Assembly: GCA_021784575.1 (NCBI GenBank)
Contig: JAJYHX010000005.1
Span: 1-64,000, forward strand
Length of the DNA stretch: 64,000 nucleotides
Direction: 5' to 3'
From: Nitrospirota bacterium
Lineage (GTDB): Bacteria; Nitrospirota; JACRHJ01
How positions within the stretch are numbered: position 1 is the stretch's first letter; the number at the start of each line of letters is the position of its first letter. Of the stretch, positions 17,844 through 26,849 are shown one piece after another. The notes under the pieces are model-generated. The model was not told the DNA's origin. It saw only the letters and a list, made by a program, of their open reading frames with translations, and did not search any database. The translations under genes were made by a program, and so were the position numbers.

Positions 17844-19636
17844 AGCAGTTAATCAGCGTCGGGAAGGAAAAAGGCTACCTGACCTACGACGATTTGAATA
17901 ACGTCCTGCCGCCCGAAATATCGTCCTCCGAGCAGATAGAGAATATAATGAACATCTTCGGGGACATGGACATCGAGGTCATCGATTCCGGGCAGGAGGA
18001 GCGCTACGCCCGGATAATTGAAGCGGAAGAGGAGGAAGAGACGGCGAAGCCCCGCACCTATGCCGACCTCGACTTCGAGGAGGAGGGCGAGGAGGAAGAG
18101 GAGGAAGAAGCGCTCGACCTGACCCCCGGCGCCATAGGCAAGACGGACGACCCCGTGCGGATGTACCTCCGGGAGATGGGGACGGTGTCCCTTCTTTCCC
18201 GCGAGGGCGAGATAGAGATCGCCAAGCGCATCGAGGACGGCCAGAGGGAGATTGCCAAGGTCATGTACAGTATGCCAGCCGCGCTCAAGGAGCTTATCCT
18301 GCTCGGCGACAGGCTCAAGAGAGGCCGCCTCAGCGTCCGGGATGTCGTGCATACATACGAGGAGGAGTTCGAGGAGATAGAGGATATAAACGAGGAAGAG
18401 CTGAAGGAAAAGACGATGGCCCTGCTTGACGAGGCGACCGCCCTCTACGAAAAGCTTATCCCTCAGCTTGTCGAGCTTAAAAAGCCGAACCTCTCAGAAT
18501 CTAAGCAGAAGAGGCTTAAAGGCTCTGTCCGCCAGATAAAAAAGGAGCTTTCCGAGAAACTCGACATGGTAAACCTGCACCCCAGGCAGGTGGAGCTTGT
18601 CGCGCAGAAGCTCAGGGACTATGCCTGGACTGTGATGGAGGCGGAGAAAGACATACGGGCGTGCGCAAGGCGCGCAGGCGTAACTATCGACGAACTGCAC
18701 AATATATTCCTGAAGCCCCGCCCGGAAAAAGGGAAGGTAAAGGTCCCGAAAAGGGTAAAGCTTACCGCCGACCAGTTCCTGGAGCTCGAGAAGTCTTACC
18801 AGAACGCGAGGAAGAAGCTTGAGCGCGTGCAGGCGGAGACGCTGGTCGCCCCGGACGAGCTTCGGGCGGCGGTATCGTCGCTCGACAAGGGCGAGTTCAA
18901 CATGAAGACCGCGAAGACGGAGCTTGTCGAGGCGAACCTCCGGCTTGTGGTTTCGATAGCGAAGAAATACACGAACAGGGGCCTTCAGTTCCTCGACCTA
19001 ATACAGGAAGGCAATATCGGCCTGATGAAAGCGGTGGACAAGTTCGAGTACAAGCGCGGTTACAAGTTCTCGACGTATGCGACATGGTGGATACGCCAGG
19101 CTATCACGCGCGCAATAGCAGACCAGGCGCGCACCATACGCATACCGGTGCATATGATCGAGACTATAAACAAGCTTATCCGCACATCGCGGCATCTCGT
19201 GCAGGAACTCGGACGCGAGCCGTCCCCGGAGGAGATTGCAAACGAGATGGGTCTTCCATTGGAGAAGGTCCGAAAGGTCTTGAAAATAGCAAAGGAGCCC
19301 ATCTCGCTCGAGACTCCCATAGGCGAGGAAGAGGATTCTCATCTCGGAGATTTTATCGAGGACAAGCGCTCCCCGTCGCCGCTTGAGTCCGCCATAAACT
19401 ACGACCTCTCCGAGCAGGTGCGCCGGGTGCTCCAGACCCTTACCCCAAGGGAGGAAAAGGTGCTCAGGAGGAGGTTCGGCATAGGCGAGGCCGCAGACCA
19501 TACCCTGGAAGAGGTCGGGCAGGAATTCGACGTAACCAGGGAGCGCATACGCCAGATTGAGGCGAAGGCATTAAGGAAGCTTCGGCATCCGTCAAGGAGC
19601 AAGAGACTTAAAAGCTTCGCTGAAGGCGGGGCGTAA
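17813..19636 (+). CDS. rpoD: Primary sigma factor RpoD (sigma70)
   Basis: This 607-residue protein is a housekeeping sigma factor. Region 1.1 is followed by a very acidic stretch at about residues 68-100. Region 1.2 begins [17 protein letters not shown]. Region 2 contains [18 protein letters not shown] and [13 protein letters not shown], which reads the -10 box. Region 4 ends with [18 protein letters not shown], the -35-binding helix-turn-helix. The start lies inside dnaG (31-base overlap). No palindromic repeat is inserted here. The near-consensus promoters listed in this window fit recognition by such a factor. Confidence 0.97.
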   Translation: MAKEEKLDEVKQLISVGKEKGYLTYDDLNNVLPPEISSSEQIENIMNIFGDMDIEVIDSGQEERYARIIEAEEEEETAKPRTYADLDFEEEGEEEEEEEALDLTPGAIGKTDDPVRMYLREMGTVSLLSREGEIEIAKRIEDGQREIAKVMYSMPAALKELILLGDRLKRGRLSVRDVVHTYEEEFEEIEDINEEELKEKTMALLDEATALYEKLIPQLVELKKPNLSESKQKRLKGSVRQIKKELSEKLDMVNLHPRQVELVAQKLRDYAWTVMEAEKDIRACARRAGVTIDELHNIFLKPRPEKGKVKVPKRVKLTADQFLELEKSYQNARKKLERVQAETLVAPDELRAAVSSLDKGEFNMKTAKTELVEANLRLVVSIAKKYTNRGLQFLDLIQEGNIGLMKAVDKFEYKRGYKFSTYATWWIRQAITRAIADQARTIRIPVHMIETINKLIRTSRHLVQELGREPSPEEIANEMGLPLEKVRKVLKIAKEPISLETPIGEEEDSHLGDFIEDKRSPSPLESAINYDLSEQVRRVLQTLTPREEKVLRRRFGIGEAADHTLEEVGQEFDVTRERIRQIEAKALRKLRHPSRSKRLKSFAEGGA

Positions 19637-19729
19637 AATTCCAGTAACGCCCCCTCCTGTTCCCCTCTTAAGATAAGATGGGGCGGCAAAGCCGGGGGAG
19701 TTATTAAAAACAACAGGAGACGTTTCCAG

Positions 19730-21124
19730 TTGGCCGATATAATACCTTTCCGAGGACTAAGATACAGCGAGTTGTCAGGACTTTCCAGGCTTGTTGCGCC
19801 GCCTTACGACATAATATCGCCGCAGTACAGGCGCGAGCTCTACGCCCGCGACCCGCATAACGTGGTCCGGGTGGATTTCGGGATGCCGGAAGACGGCGAC
19901 TCGGAAGGCAACAACCAGTACACGCGCGCGGCAAAGAATCTCGGGCGGTGGCTCGGAGACGGGGTATTGAAACGCGAGGGGAAACCCGCGCTCTACCTCT
20001 ACGAAATTGAATATGAGACCCCGTCGGGCGAGAAAAAAACCATGCGCGGATTCATATGCCTGCTTAAGCTCGAAGAGTGGGACAAGGGCATCGTCCTTCC
20101 GCACGAGGGAACCCTGAAAGGCCCCAAGGCGGACAGATTCGAGCTCCTGAAGGCCGCCTCTGCCTCCGCAAGCCAGGTCTTCGCGCTGTATTCCGACCCG
20201 GAAAAGAAAATATCAAGGCTGCTTGCATCGGCTGTCCGTTCCGAGGCCGGTCTGCCGGCTCTACCGGTCGAGGCAATCGACGACGACGGCTCAAGGCACA
20301 GGCTGCGGGTCGTGACGGACACGGAGACCATAGATGCCGTGCGAAGGGCAATGACCGGCAAGAAGATATTCATAGCCGACGGGCACCACCGCTACGAGAC
20401 CGCGCTCGCATACCGCGACTACAGACGCGCCGAGGCCGCCGGTCAGTCCGAAGCCGGCAGACCGGCGGCTTGGACCGGCGAAGAGGGCTTCAACTTTTTC
20501 CCTGTGTTCCTGTCCAACATGGATGAAAACGGCCTTACCATACTTCCCACCCACAGGCTGATCCTCGATGCCGGGAACCTGACGCTGGACGATGTGCTGG
20601 AACGTTCGTCCCGCTATTTCAAGATAAAGAGGTTCCCTTTCCTGCCGGAAAACGAGGACGAGGCCCGTGCCGGGTTTTTGCGGTCGCTTGCCGAGGCCGG
20701 GAAGGATTCCCCCCATGAGGCCGGCAGACCGGCTTTCGGCTTCTGCTGGGACAGCGCGCCGTGCTATTATCTCCTTACATTGAAAGACATGGATGCCGTG
20801 TCGAGGCTGCACGGGCATAACCGCTCCGAAACCTACTGCAACCTCGACGTCACAATCCTGCATTCGCTAATCGTGGAAAACGCGCTTGGAATAGACACGG
20901 ATAAGATTTCTTCTTCCCAGCCTGTGCAGTTTGAAAAAGACAGCGAAAGGGCGATTGACCGGGTAGCCTCCGGAGAGTTCGCGATGTGCTTTCTTTTAAA
21001 CCCGACGAAGGTCGGCGAGGTCAAAAAAATCGCTCTGGCGAGGGAGATTATGCCGCAGAAATCGACATACTTCTATCCGAAGCTTTTGACCGGCCTGGTT
21101 ATAGCGGACTTGAACCAAATATGA
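19730..21124 (+). CDS. DUF1015 family protein
   Basis: This 464-residue soluble protein has the DUF1015 hallmarks: IIPFRGLRYSE at the N-terminus, LVAPPYDIISP, RDPHNVVRVDF, IADGHHRYETAL in the middle and a C-terminal LLNPTKVGEVKKIA. Members are of unknown function, sometimes found near serine or sugar metabolism genes. The start is TTG with AGGAGA about nine bases upstream. Three copies of the dispersed palindrome lie at residues 173, 242 and 331, the densest load in the window; two read Ala-Gly-Arg-Pro-Ala and one, inverted, Ala-Gly-Leu-Pro-Ala. It follows rpoD by 93 bases without a clear terminator. Confidence 0.85.
   Translation: MADIIPFRGLRYSELSGLSRLVAPPYDIISPQYRRELYARDPHNVVRVDFGMPEDGDSEGNNQYTRAAKNLGRWLGDGVLKREGKPALYLYEIEYETPSGEKKTMRGFICLLKLEEWDKGIVLPHEGTLKGPKADRFELLKAASASASQVFALYSDPEKKISRLLASAVRSEAGLPALPVEAIDDDGSRHRLRVVTDTETIDAVRRAMTGKKIFIADGHHRYETALAYRDYRRAEAAGQSEAGRPAAWTGEEGFNFFPVFLSNMDENGLTILPTHRLILDAGNLTLDDVLERSSRYFKIKRFPFLPENEDEARAGFLRSLAEAGKDSPHEAGRPAFGFCWDSAPCYYLLTLKDMDAVSRLHGHNRSETYCNLDVTILHSLIVENALGIDTDKISSSQPVQFEKDSERAIDRVASGEFAMCFLLNPTKVGEVKKIALAREIMPQKSTYFYPKLLTGLVIADLNQI
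20246..20259. repeat. Dispersed palindrome, inverted copy 1 in DUF1015 gene
   Basis: GCCGGTCTGCCGGC is the reverse complement of GCCGGCAGACCGGC, so this copy lies in the opposite orientation. A degenerate half (CTACCGGTCGAGGC) follows at once. It reads Ala-Gly-Leu-Pro-Ala in frame. Confidence 0.75.
20453..20466. repeat. Dispersed palindrome, copy 2 in DUF1015 gene
   Basis: GCCGGCAGACCGGC encodes Ala-Gly-Arg-Pro-Ala at residues 242-246, flanked by other Gly/Ala-rich codons. Confidence 0.8.
20720..20733. repeat. Dispersed palindrome, copy 3 in DUF1015 gene
   Basis: GCCGGCAGACCGGC, identical to copy 2 and also preceded by a Glu codon, encodes Ala-Gly-Arg-Pro-Ala at residues 331-335. Confidence 0.8.
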
Positions 21125-21126
21125 AG

Positions 21127-21168
21127 GCCGTTGAAGCGAGCTGACACCGAATAAGCGAGTTCAACGGC
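21127..21168 (+). repeat. Inverted repeat between DUF1015 and DciA-like genes
   Basis: Perfect 9-base arms GCCGTTGAA (21127-21135) and TTCAACGGC (21160-21168) flank 24 bases. No T-run follows, so it is not a standard terminator. It could be an mRNA processing or stability structure. Confidence 0.5.
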
Positions 21169-21185
21169 TAAAGCAGGTATTTAAT

Positions 21186-21689
21186 ATGCCGCGACAGTTT
21201 ATACCCGTCGGCGAAATCTTAAAGGAAACCCTCAAGTCGCGCGGCCTGGGAAACGGAGACCTGCTTTTTCGGATACGGCGCGGCTGGACATCGGCGGTAG
21301 GGGTAAAAATCGCTCAGCACGCCTGCCCGCACATGCTCCGGGGCGGCAGGCTTACTATCGGCGTTGACAGCCCGGCCTGGATGTCCGAGCTTTCCATGCT
21401 CTCGCCTCAGATTATCGAGAAAATAAATTCCGGGCTGAATGATGCGGCTGCCGACAGCGGAGGGCATACGCCCGGCGCTGTGCAAGAGCTGAAATTCCGC
21501 CTGGCAGGTCAACCCGCGGCAGATGCCGCCGGGGCGGCTTCCGGCAAGAACACGCCTCCCATAAAAAAACGCGCGCTTACCCCTGACGAAAAGACCGCCG
21601 TCGAGGCCGCCTCGGCCAATATCCCGGACGGCGAGCTTCGCCGCCAGGCCGTGAGGATGCTGTCCAATTCGTGCAGGAGGAAAAGATAA
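21186..21689 (+). CDS. DUF721 protein, DciA-like
   Basis: This 167-residue protein has an N-terminal DUF721 domain (about residues 1-90) with IRRGWTSAVGVKIAQHACPHMLRGGRLTIGV and PAWMSELSMLSPQI. DciA proteins with this domain load or activate the replicative helicase DnaB in bacteria lacking DnaC. The C-terminal half is Ala-rich and basic, as expected for a flexible tail. Location five kilobases from dnaG is consistent but not proof of a replication role. The next gene starts immediately at the stop codon. Ribosome-binding site is weak. Confidence 0.75.
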   Translation: MPRQFIPVGEILKETLKSRGLGNGDLLFRIRRGWTSAVGVKIAQHACPHMLRGGRLTIGVDSPAWMSELSMLSPQIIEKINSGLNDAAADSGGHTPGAVQELKFRLAGQPAADAAGAASGKNTPPIKKRALTPDEKTAVEAASANIPDGELRRQAVRMLSNSCRRKR

Positions 21690-22376
21690 TTGGCCTGCGA
21701 CTGCAAAAACTGCATAGTAAGGAGCCTGACGATTTTCTCGGACCTCGGCATGGGCGAGCTTGAGGAGGTGGGCTCCCTTATATACCTCAAGACATTCCGC
21801 CGGAAGAAAGTCATATTCCTCGAAGACACGCCGAGCCAGACGGTATATGTGATCCGCTCCGGGACCGTCAAGTGCTATAAATCCCTGCCCGACGGACGCG
21901 AGCTTATAATCAGTATCCTGGCCGCCGGAGACATGCTGGGGTTCGATTCCCTCTATGAAGACCACTACTCCAATACCGCCGAGGCCATACAGGATACGGA
22001 GCTCTGCTGCATCCGCAAAAAGGATTTGGTGGGCCTGCTCCGGAAAAGCCCGGAAGTAGGCGTCCGGTTCATCAAAAAAATGAACAAGGAACTCCAGAAC
22101 GCGCAGGATCGCATCCGGGACCTGGGCCTGAAGGACGCCCGCGAGCGTGTGGCGACGCTCCTTATGACGCTTTTCATCTCCCGCGGAGAAGGGCGTGGGC
22201 CGAAGTTCACGCTCTCGCGGCAGGAGATATCCGAGATGGCCGGAGTCGCTCAGGAAACGGTGATAAGAATACTTTCCGAGTTCAAGTCCGACGGGTTGAT
22301 TGCCTCCGAGGGCAAGAATATAATGGTATTAAAACCGGAAGAGCTTAAGAGAACCGCGGGGATTTTCGAGATATGA
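21690..22376 (+). CDS. Crp/Fnr family transcriptional regulator with N-terminal cysteine cluster
   Basis: This 228-residue regulator has a cyclic-nucleotide-binding-like sensor (residues 10-130, with VIRSGTVKCYKSLPDGRE and AGDMLGFDSLY) and a C-terminal winged helix (SRQEISEMAGVAQETVIRILSEF). Cysteines at 3, 5 and 8 and a pair at 106-107 resemble the positions of FNR's iron-sulfur ligands, although the N-terminal spacing is tighter than in Escherichia coli FNR. It may sense oxygen or redox state; cluster binding is inference. The TTG start abuts the upstream stop codon, and the TPR gene start overlaps its stop, so the three form one operon. Its target site was not identified. Confidence 0.85.
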   Translation: MACDCKNCIVRSLTIFSDLGMGELEEVGSLIYLKTFRRKKVIFLEDTPSQTVYVIRSGTVKCYKSLPDGRELIISILAAGDMLGFDSLYEDHYSNTAEAIQDTELCCIRKKDLVGLLRKSPEVGVRFIKKMNKELQNAQDRIRDLGLKDARERVATLLMTLFISRGEGRGPKFTLSRQEISEMAGVAQETVIRILSEFKSDGLIASEGKNIMVLKPEELKRTAGIFEI

Positions 22377-23683
22377 AAGACTTGCGAAGCCTTGCCCTGC
22401 ATAAAATAACTTTCCTCGCCGCGACAGCGGTATTTTTATTCGCGTCGCCGGCCTTTGCCCAGCCCCCGAAAACCCCTCTGGACGACGGGAACGCACGGTA
22501 TAACACGGGCATTGAGCTTATAAAACAAGCCCGTTACGCCCGCGCGCTCCGCGAGCTTTCGATTGCCGCCAGGCTGAAGAAAGGGGACAACAAGGAAGAG
22601 GCGCGGATATACGACGCCGAGGGCATTGCTTATTACAAACAGGGCCTGAACATAGAGGCGCAGGGCGAGTTCGGCAAGACCCTTTTGAAAGACCCCGGCA
22701 ACATAGACGCGCTATATTATATCGGACTTATAAACTACAAGGTAAACGGCTGCACAGCCGCATCGAGGTTTTTCGACAAGGTCGTCGCCGCCGGGAGAAA
22801 CGACCGGAAAATCAAAAATAAATTCTTCAAGAAGTTCTTCGCCTTGGGCATGGACTTCCAGAACCGAGGCAAGTCCAGCTCGGCGGCGGAGATGTTCGGA
22901 GTGGCTCTGGGCCTGAAGCCGGACGACCCTGAGACGCATTTCCGCCGTGGACAGGACTTCATGGCGCTTGAGAGATACGGCGATGCGGTCTCTGAGTTCA
23001 AGAAGGCGCTTGCGCTTAAGCCCGATTCGGCGAAGACAAAGGCGCAGCTTGAGGCAGCCGGGAAACTGGCCGCGGAAGACGCCGTGAAGGATGCCGTGAA
23101 AGCCTGCGGCATGGGGAAATATTATGCCGCCCTGAAGCTCTACAAACAGGCGGTTTCTTACGACCCGTCCAACACGGATGCAGAGAAGGGAATGGCAAAG
23201 AGCTCCACGCTTCTCGGCGCCCTGACCGGAAAAGAATCCCTGAATGTAAAGGCGCTAATTGAAAAGGGGGATTTTGCCGGCGCGAGGGACGCGCTTGCCG
23301 CGTTAAAGAAACAGAACCCGGACTCGGACGAGGCGAAATCATTATCCGCCGAGCTTGCCGCGACATCCGCGCAGGCGATTAAGGACCTGTTCTCAAGGGC
23401 GAAAAAGGCCAGGGACACCGAGGCCGTTTCAAGGGCGGAAGAATTCTATTTCAGGATACTTTTGATAGAGCCCTCAAACAGGGAAGCGGCGAAAGACGAG
23501 CGGCTCATGCGCGAAAAGATAAGCGGTGAATGGAAAAAGGCGAAGGCGGCCGAGGCGGAAGGCAACCTTGTGCTGGCGGAGAAACGCCTTGAGAAACTTG
23601 CCGTATATACGCCGGACGACCCGGTGGTAAAGGCCGACCTGAAAAAAATCATGGGCGGGATTCGAGACAAAAAAAAGCCGTAA
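22373..23683 (+). CDS. Secreted tetratricopeptide-repeat protein
   Basis: This 436-residue protein has an N-terminal signal peptide (basic MKDLR, hydrophobic core, cleavage likely after ASPAFA near residue 29). Repeated 34-residue helical pairs follow, such as ARYNTGIELIKQARYARAL and ETHFRRGQDFMALERYGDAV, marking TPRs. It probably acts in the periplasm as a protein-binding scaffold; partners are unknown. It is the third gene of the dciA-like/crp operon with a four-base overlap. Its last codons carry eight A residues that serve as the U-run of the terminator of the opposite-strand RND gene. Confidence 0.85.
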   Translation: MKDLRSLALHKITFLAATAVFLFASPAFAQPPKTPLDDGNARYNTGIELIKQARYARALRELSIAARLKKGDNKEEARIYDAEGIAYYKQGLNIEAQGEFGKTLLKDPGNIDALYYIGLINYKVNGCTAASRFFDKVVAAGRNDRKIKNKFFKKFFALGMDFQNRGKSSSAAEMFGVALGLKPDDPETHFRRGQDFMALERYGDAVSEFKKALALKPDSAKTKAQLEAAGKLAAEDAVKDAVKACGMGKYYAALKLYKQAVSYDPSNTDAEKGMAKSSTLLGALTGKESLNVKALIEKGDFAGARDALAALKKQNPDSDEAKSLSAELAATSAQAIKDLFSRAKKARDTEAVSRAEEFYFRILLIEPSNREAAKDERLMREKISGEWKKAKAAEAEGNLVLAEKRLEKLAVYTPDDPVVKADLKKIMGGIRDKKKP

Positions 23684-23702
23684 GCGGCGGTCCGCTTACG
23701 GC
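23669..23702 (-). terminator. Intrinsic terminator of the RND efflux operon
   Basis: On the minus strand an 11-bp perfect stem (23692-23702 with 23677-23687, 4-nt loop) is followed by eight T residues. The structure overlaps the 3' end and stop codon of the convergent TPR gene. On the plus strand no T-run follows, so it works in one direction only. Confidence 0.9.
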
Positions 23703-23750
23703 GGCGGCGAGGCCCTGCATCCGGGCCGCGCTTCCGCCCGTCATATGATT

Positions 23751-26700
23751 TTATTCGAGCGCGGTATCTTTTGCTGCGCCGCCGAATTTCCCGTAACGGA
23801 GGGAAAGCGCCGGAAGGAGCAGGAGATTAAGCGCGGTGGACGTGAAAAGTCCGCCCAGTATAACCACCGCAAGCGGCCCTTCTATCTCCCGGCCCGGCGC
23901 GTTGCTCCCGATGGCGAGCGGCAGAAGTCCAAGCGCCGTCACAAGCGCGGTCATTAGTATTGGAGTTAATCGCTCCGACGCCCCTTTAAGGCATGTTTCG
24001 GCGCCCCACTCCATGCCCTCAACGCCTACAAGATGCTCGTAGTGCGAGATAAGCATTATCGAGTTGCGAAGCGTTATGCCAAAAAGGGTCACGAAGCCGA
24101 CCATCGAGCCCAGTGAAAGCTCGCCGCCGGATAGAAGCACGGCAACAACCCCTCCGACAAGCGCGAAGGGGAGGTTCAATACGAGAAGCAGCAGGTTCCT
24201 GAAACCGGTAACTATCGAAAGGAGGAGGATTATTCCGAAGCCCGCCATGATGGAGTGGACGATCAAGTCCCGCCTGGACCGGGCTTCCGCCTGGGCCGCG
24301 CCGGTAAACTCAAAATAGCCGCCCGCAGGGAGCTTTACGTCCGCGGTTATCCTTTTTTCGGCCTCCTTTACAAACGAATTCAGGTTCCGCCCGCTCACGC
24401 TGCACGTGACCGTCTGAACCCTTCTTGCCCCCTGGTGCAGGATGATATACCGTCCGGGGATTTCGCGGATGTCCGCAAGCCTGCTTAATCTCACGTATGC
24501 CCCGGAGGGACTTTTCAGCGTTAGCCTGCCGACCGATGACGTCTTTCCCCTCTCTCGGGGAGGAAGGATGACGGAGACGTTGAAGCTCCGGTCCCCTTCG
24601 TATACCTTGCCGACGATCGTCCCCTGATAGCATGTCCGCACCGCGTCCATCACGCCGACTGGGTCGAAGCCCCACCTGGAGAGGCTGGCCTTGTTCAAGT
24701 TAATCGACATCTCCGGCATCCCGGGCACGGACTGCACCTGCACGCCGGACGCGCCCCGGATTCCGTTCAGGACGGCGGCTGTCTCTTCCGCCTCCATGTC
24801 CAGGTCTCCCAGTTTTTTCCCGTAAATATTCACGACGACCGGGGCGACGTATCCGGATATGGTTTCGCCTATGCGCTCTGCAAGGAACGTGTCCACCTCA
24901 AAATTCGCGCCGGGGAATTTTTTTAGTTTGTCCTCAATCATTGCCCTGGCCTTTTCGATTTCGCTGCCGTTTAAGCGTTTTAAATCCACCTCCATCTCGC
25001 TCTGGTGCGTGCCGTGTATGTCGTCTTCCTCCGGCGCGCGGCCCGCCCTCTGCGCGACGGTCTTTACATACGGAATCTTGAGGAGTTCGTTGGTTACGCG
25101 CCGCCCGAGCCGCATGGACTCCTCAAGAGAAGTGCCCGGAAGCATGTTCATGTGGACGATGAAATGCCCTTCGTGCAGGCGCGGCAGGAACGTGCCGCCA
25201 AGGAAGAATGCGGCAGAAAACCCGGCCAGCGTCAGAAGCGCCGCGACCGCAGCCGCCGCCTTGAAATGTCTTTCGACGGCTTCGAGGACAAACCTGTATT
25301 TTTTCTTCAGCCATGCGACCACGGGCGGCTCCTGCTCCTTTAGCCGATGCCGGAGCAGGAGGTACGAGAGCGCTGGCACGACGGTAAGCGCCACGGAGAG
25401 CGAGGCCAGGACGGCAAAGATGTATGCGGCTCCGAGCGGCCTGAAGAGGCGGCCCGCCACGCCGGACATGGTGAGTATCGGCACGAACACGAGCATTACC
25501 GCGAACGTCGCGTATACGACCGCGCTCCGCACCTCAACGGACGCGTCCTTCACCGCCTGCCAGGCCGGACGGGGGCGCTCCAGGCGGCGGTTTTGGGTAA
25601 GCCGCCGCATTATGTTCTCGACGTCGATTACGGCGTCGTCCACGACTTCGCCGATGGCGATGGCCAGGCCGCCTATGGTCATGAGGTTCAGGCCGAAGCC
25701 GAACCTGTCCAGGACTATCGCGCCCGCCAGAAGAGAAAGCGGTATAGCCGTGCAGGAGACTGCCGCGGCCCGGAAATTAAAGAGAAAAAGGAAAAGGATT
25801 ATTATGGCAAGGACGGCGCCGATAAGAAGAGATGACCTGAGGTTCGCGAGCGCGGTGTCGACAAAGCTCGCCGGGCGGAAGACAATCCGCACGGTTATTC
25901 CGTCCGAGTCGAGGGCGGGTTTAAGCTCGGCAAGGGCCTTTTCTATTCCCTTTGTAACCTGGAGAGTGTTCGCGCCGTACTGCTCTGATACGAGGAGCTG
26001 CACCCCCGGCTTACCCATTACGCTCGCCATGCCGGTGGGCGGGGCGGGGGCCGCCGTTACGCGCGCAACGTCCTTAAGCTTTAGCGGCGCTCCGCCGTGA
26101 AAGGCCACGACGGTATCGCCGATGCCCCCGGACGTAATCGGCGCGCCTTCGGTTCTCAGGATGATGCGCTGGTTTTTTGTGTCGGCAAACCCGGCGCCCT
26201 TTATGCCTGTGGCGTTTCGCGCGGCGGCCAATACATCGCTTAGCGAGACGCCGTATTTTACAAGCCGCCCGGGAATAACCTGCACCTGGAACTGCCGCTC
26301 TTCGCCTCCGTGGACGACTACCTTCGAGACGCCGGGCACCGCGATGAGCCTCTGGGTGACCGTCCAGAACGCCGCCGTCCGAAGGTTCATGAGCGAGAGC
26401 TTCCCGGACGTAAGCCCTATGACCATCACGATGCTTGTAGACGAGGTGAGCGGGACGATAACGGGGTTCCTGGCCTCGCGCGGCAGGCTGGCCAGGATGG
26501 TGGAGAGCCGCTCGGACACGAACTGCCTGTCCTTGAGCACGTTGCTATCGGACTTGAATATGACCTTAATGACGGAGAGGCCCTGGATGGAACTGGAGCG
26601 CACCGTCTTCACTCCGAGTATCCCGCTTACCGCAGTTTCTATCGGCTGGGTGACAAGCAGTTCGACCTGTTCCGGAGACAGGCCGGGGCTTTCTGTCTGT

Positions 26701-26846
26701 ATCGTGACGGTCGGCGGCGCGAACTCCGGGAAGACATCATACCTCGCGTGTTCGAGGGTATAGATGCCGTAACCCAGGAGCAGACATGCCAGAGCAACGA
26801 CTATCCACCTGCGCCGTATGGAGAATCCGACGATTGAACTAAGCAT
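23751..26846 (-). CDS. Heavy-metal-type RND efflux permease (CzcA/CusA family)
   Basis: This 1031-residue inner-membrane pump has the RND layout: first membrane helix near residues 13-30, large periplasmic loops, and 12 membrane helices. PEFAPPTVTIQTESPGLSPEQVE near the start and AIAIGEVVDDAVIDVENIMRRL in helix 4 (the proton-relay aspartates) are characteristic of the CzcA/CusA branch. It would export divalent or monovalent metal ions from periplasm or cytoplasm through the adaptor and TolC-like proteins encoded just upstream. The metal cannot be assigned. Gene order outer membrane factor-adaptor-pump on the minus strand is normal, with three bases between adaptor and pump. Confidence 0.93.
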   Translation of the reverse strand: MLSSIVGFSIRRRWIVVALACLLLGYGIYTLEHARYDVFPEFAPPTVTIQTESPGLSPEQVELLVTQPIETAVSGILGVKTVRSSSIQGLSVIKVIFKSDSNVLKDRQFVSERLSTILASLPREARNPVIVPLTSSTSIVMVIGLTSGKLSLMNLRTAAFWTVTQRLIAVPGVSKVVVHGGEERQFQVQVIPGRLVKYGVSLSDVLAAARNATGIKGAGFADTKNQRIILRTEGAPITSGGIGDTVVAFHGGAPLKLKDVARVTAAPAPPTGMASVMGKPGVQLLVSEQYGANTLQVTKGIEKALAELKPALDSDGITVRIVFRPASFVDTALANLRSSLLIGAVLAIIILFLFLFNFRAAAVSCTAIPLSLLAGAIVLDRFGFGLNLMTIGGLAIAIGEVVDDAVIDVENIMRRLTQNRRLERPRPAWQAVKDASVEVRSAVVYATFAVMLVFVPILTMSGVAGRLFRPLGAAYIFAVLASLSVALTVVPALSYLLLRHRLKEQEPPVVAWLKKKYRFVLEAVERHFKAAAAVAALLTLAGFSAAFFLGGTFLPRLHEGHFIVHMNMLPGTSLEESMRLGRRVTNELLKIPYVKTVAQRAGRAPEEDDIHGTHQSEMEVDLKRLNGSEIEKARAMIEDKLKKFPGANFEVDTFLAERIGETISGYVAPVVVNIYGKKLGDLDMEAEETAAVLNGIRGASGVQVQSVPGMPEMSINLNKASLSRWGFDPVGVMDAVRTCYQGTIVGKVYEGDRSFNVSVILPPRERGKTSSVGRLTLKSPSGAYVRLSRLADIREIPGRYIILHQGARRVQTVTCSVSGRNLNSFVKEAEKRITADVKLPAGGYFEFTGAAQAEARSRRDLIVHSIMAGFGIILLLSIVTGFRNLLLLVLNLPFALVGGVVAVLLSGGELSLGSMVGFVTLFGITLRNSIMLISHYEHLVGVEGMEWGAETCLKGASERLTPILMTALVTALGLLPLAIGSNAPGREIEGPLAVVILGGLFTSTALNLLLLPALSLRYGKFGGAAKDTALE

Positions 26847-26849
26847 TGT

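Noticed and set aside
19637-19729. Possible terminator after rpoD
   Set aside because: The C-rich and G-rich runs can pair only with mismatches and no T-run follows, so no terminator is called.
21522-21560. Palindrome-like codons in the DciA-like gene (Ala-Gly-Gln-Pro-Ala)
   Set aside because: The DNA lacks the CCGG arms of the dispersed element; the similarity is in Ala/Gly-rich peptide only.
24859-26100. Plus-strand frame of 413 codons opposite the RND pump
   Set aside because: Ser/Arg-rich antisense translation without domains; the minus strand encodes a full RND permease.
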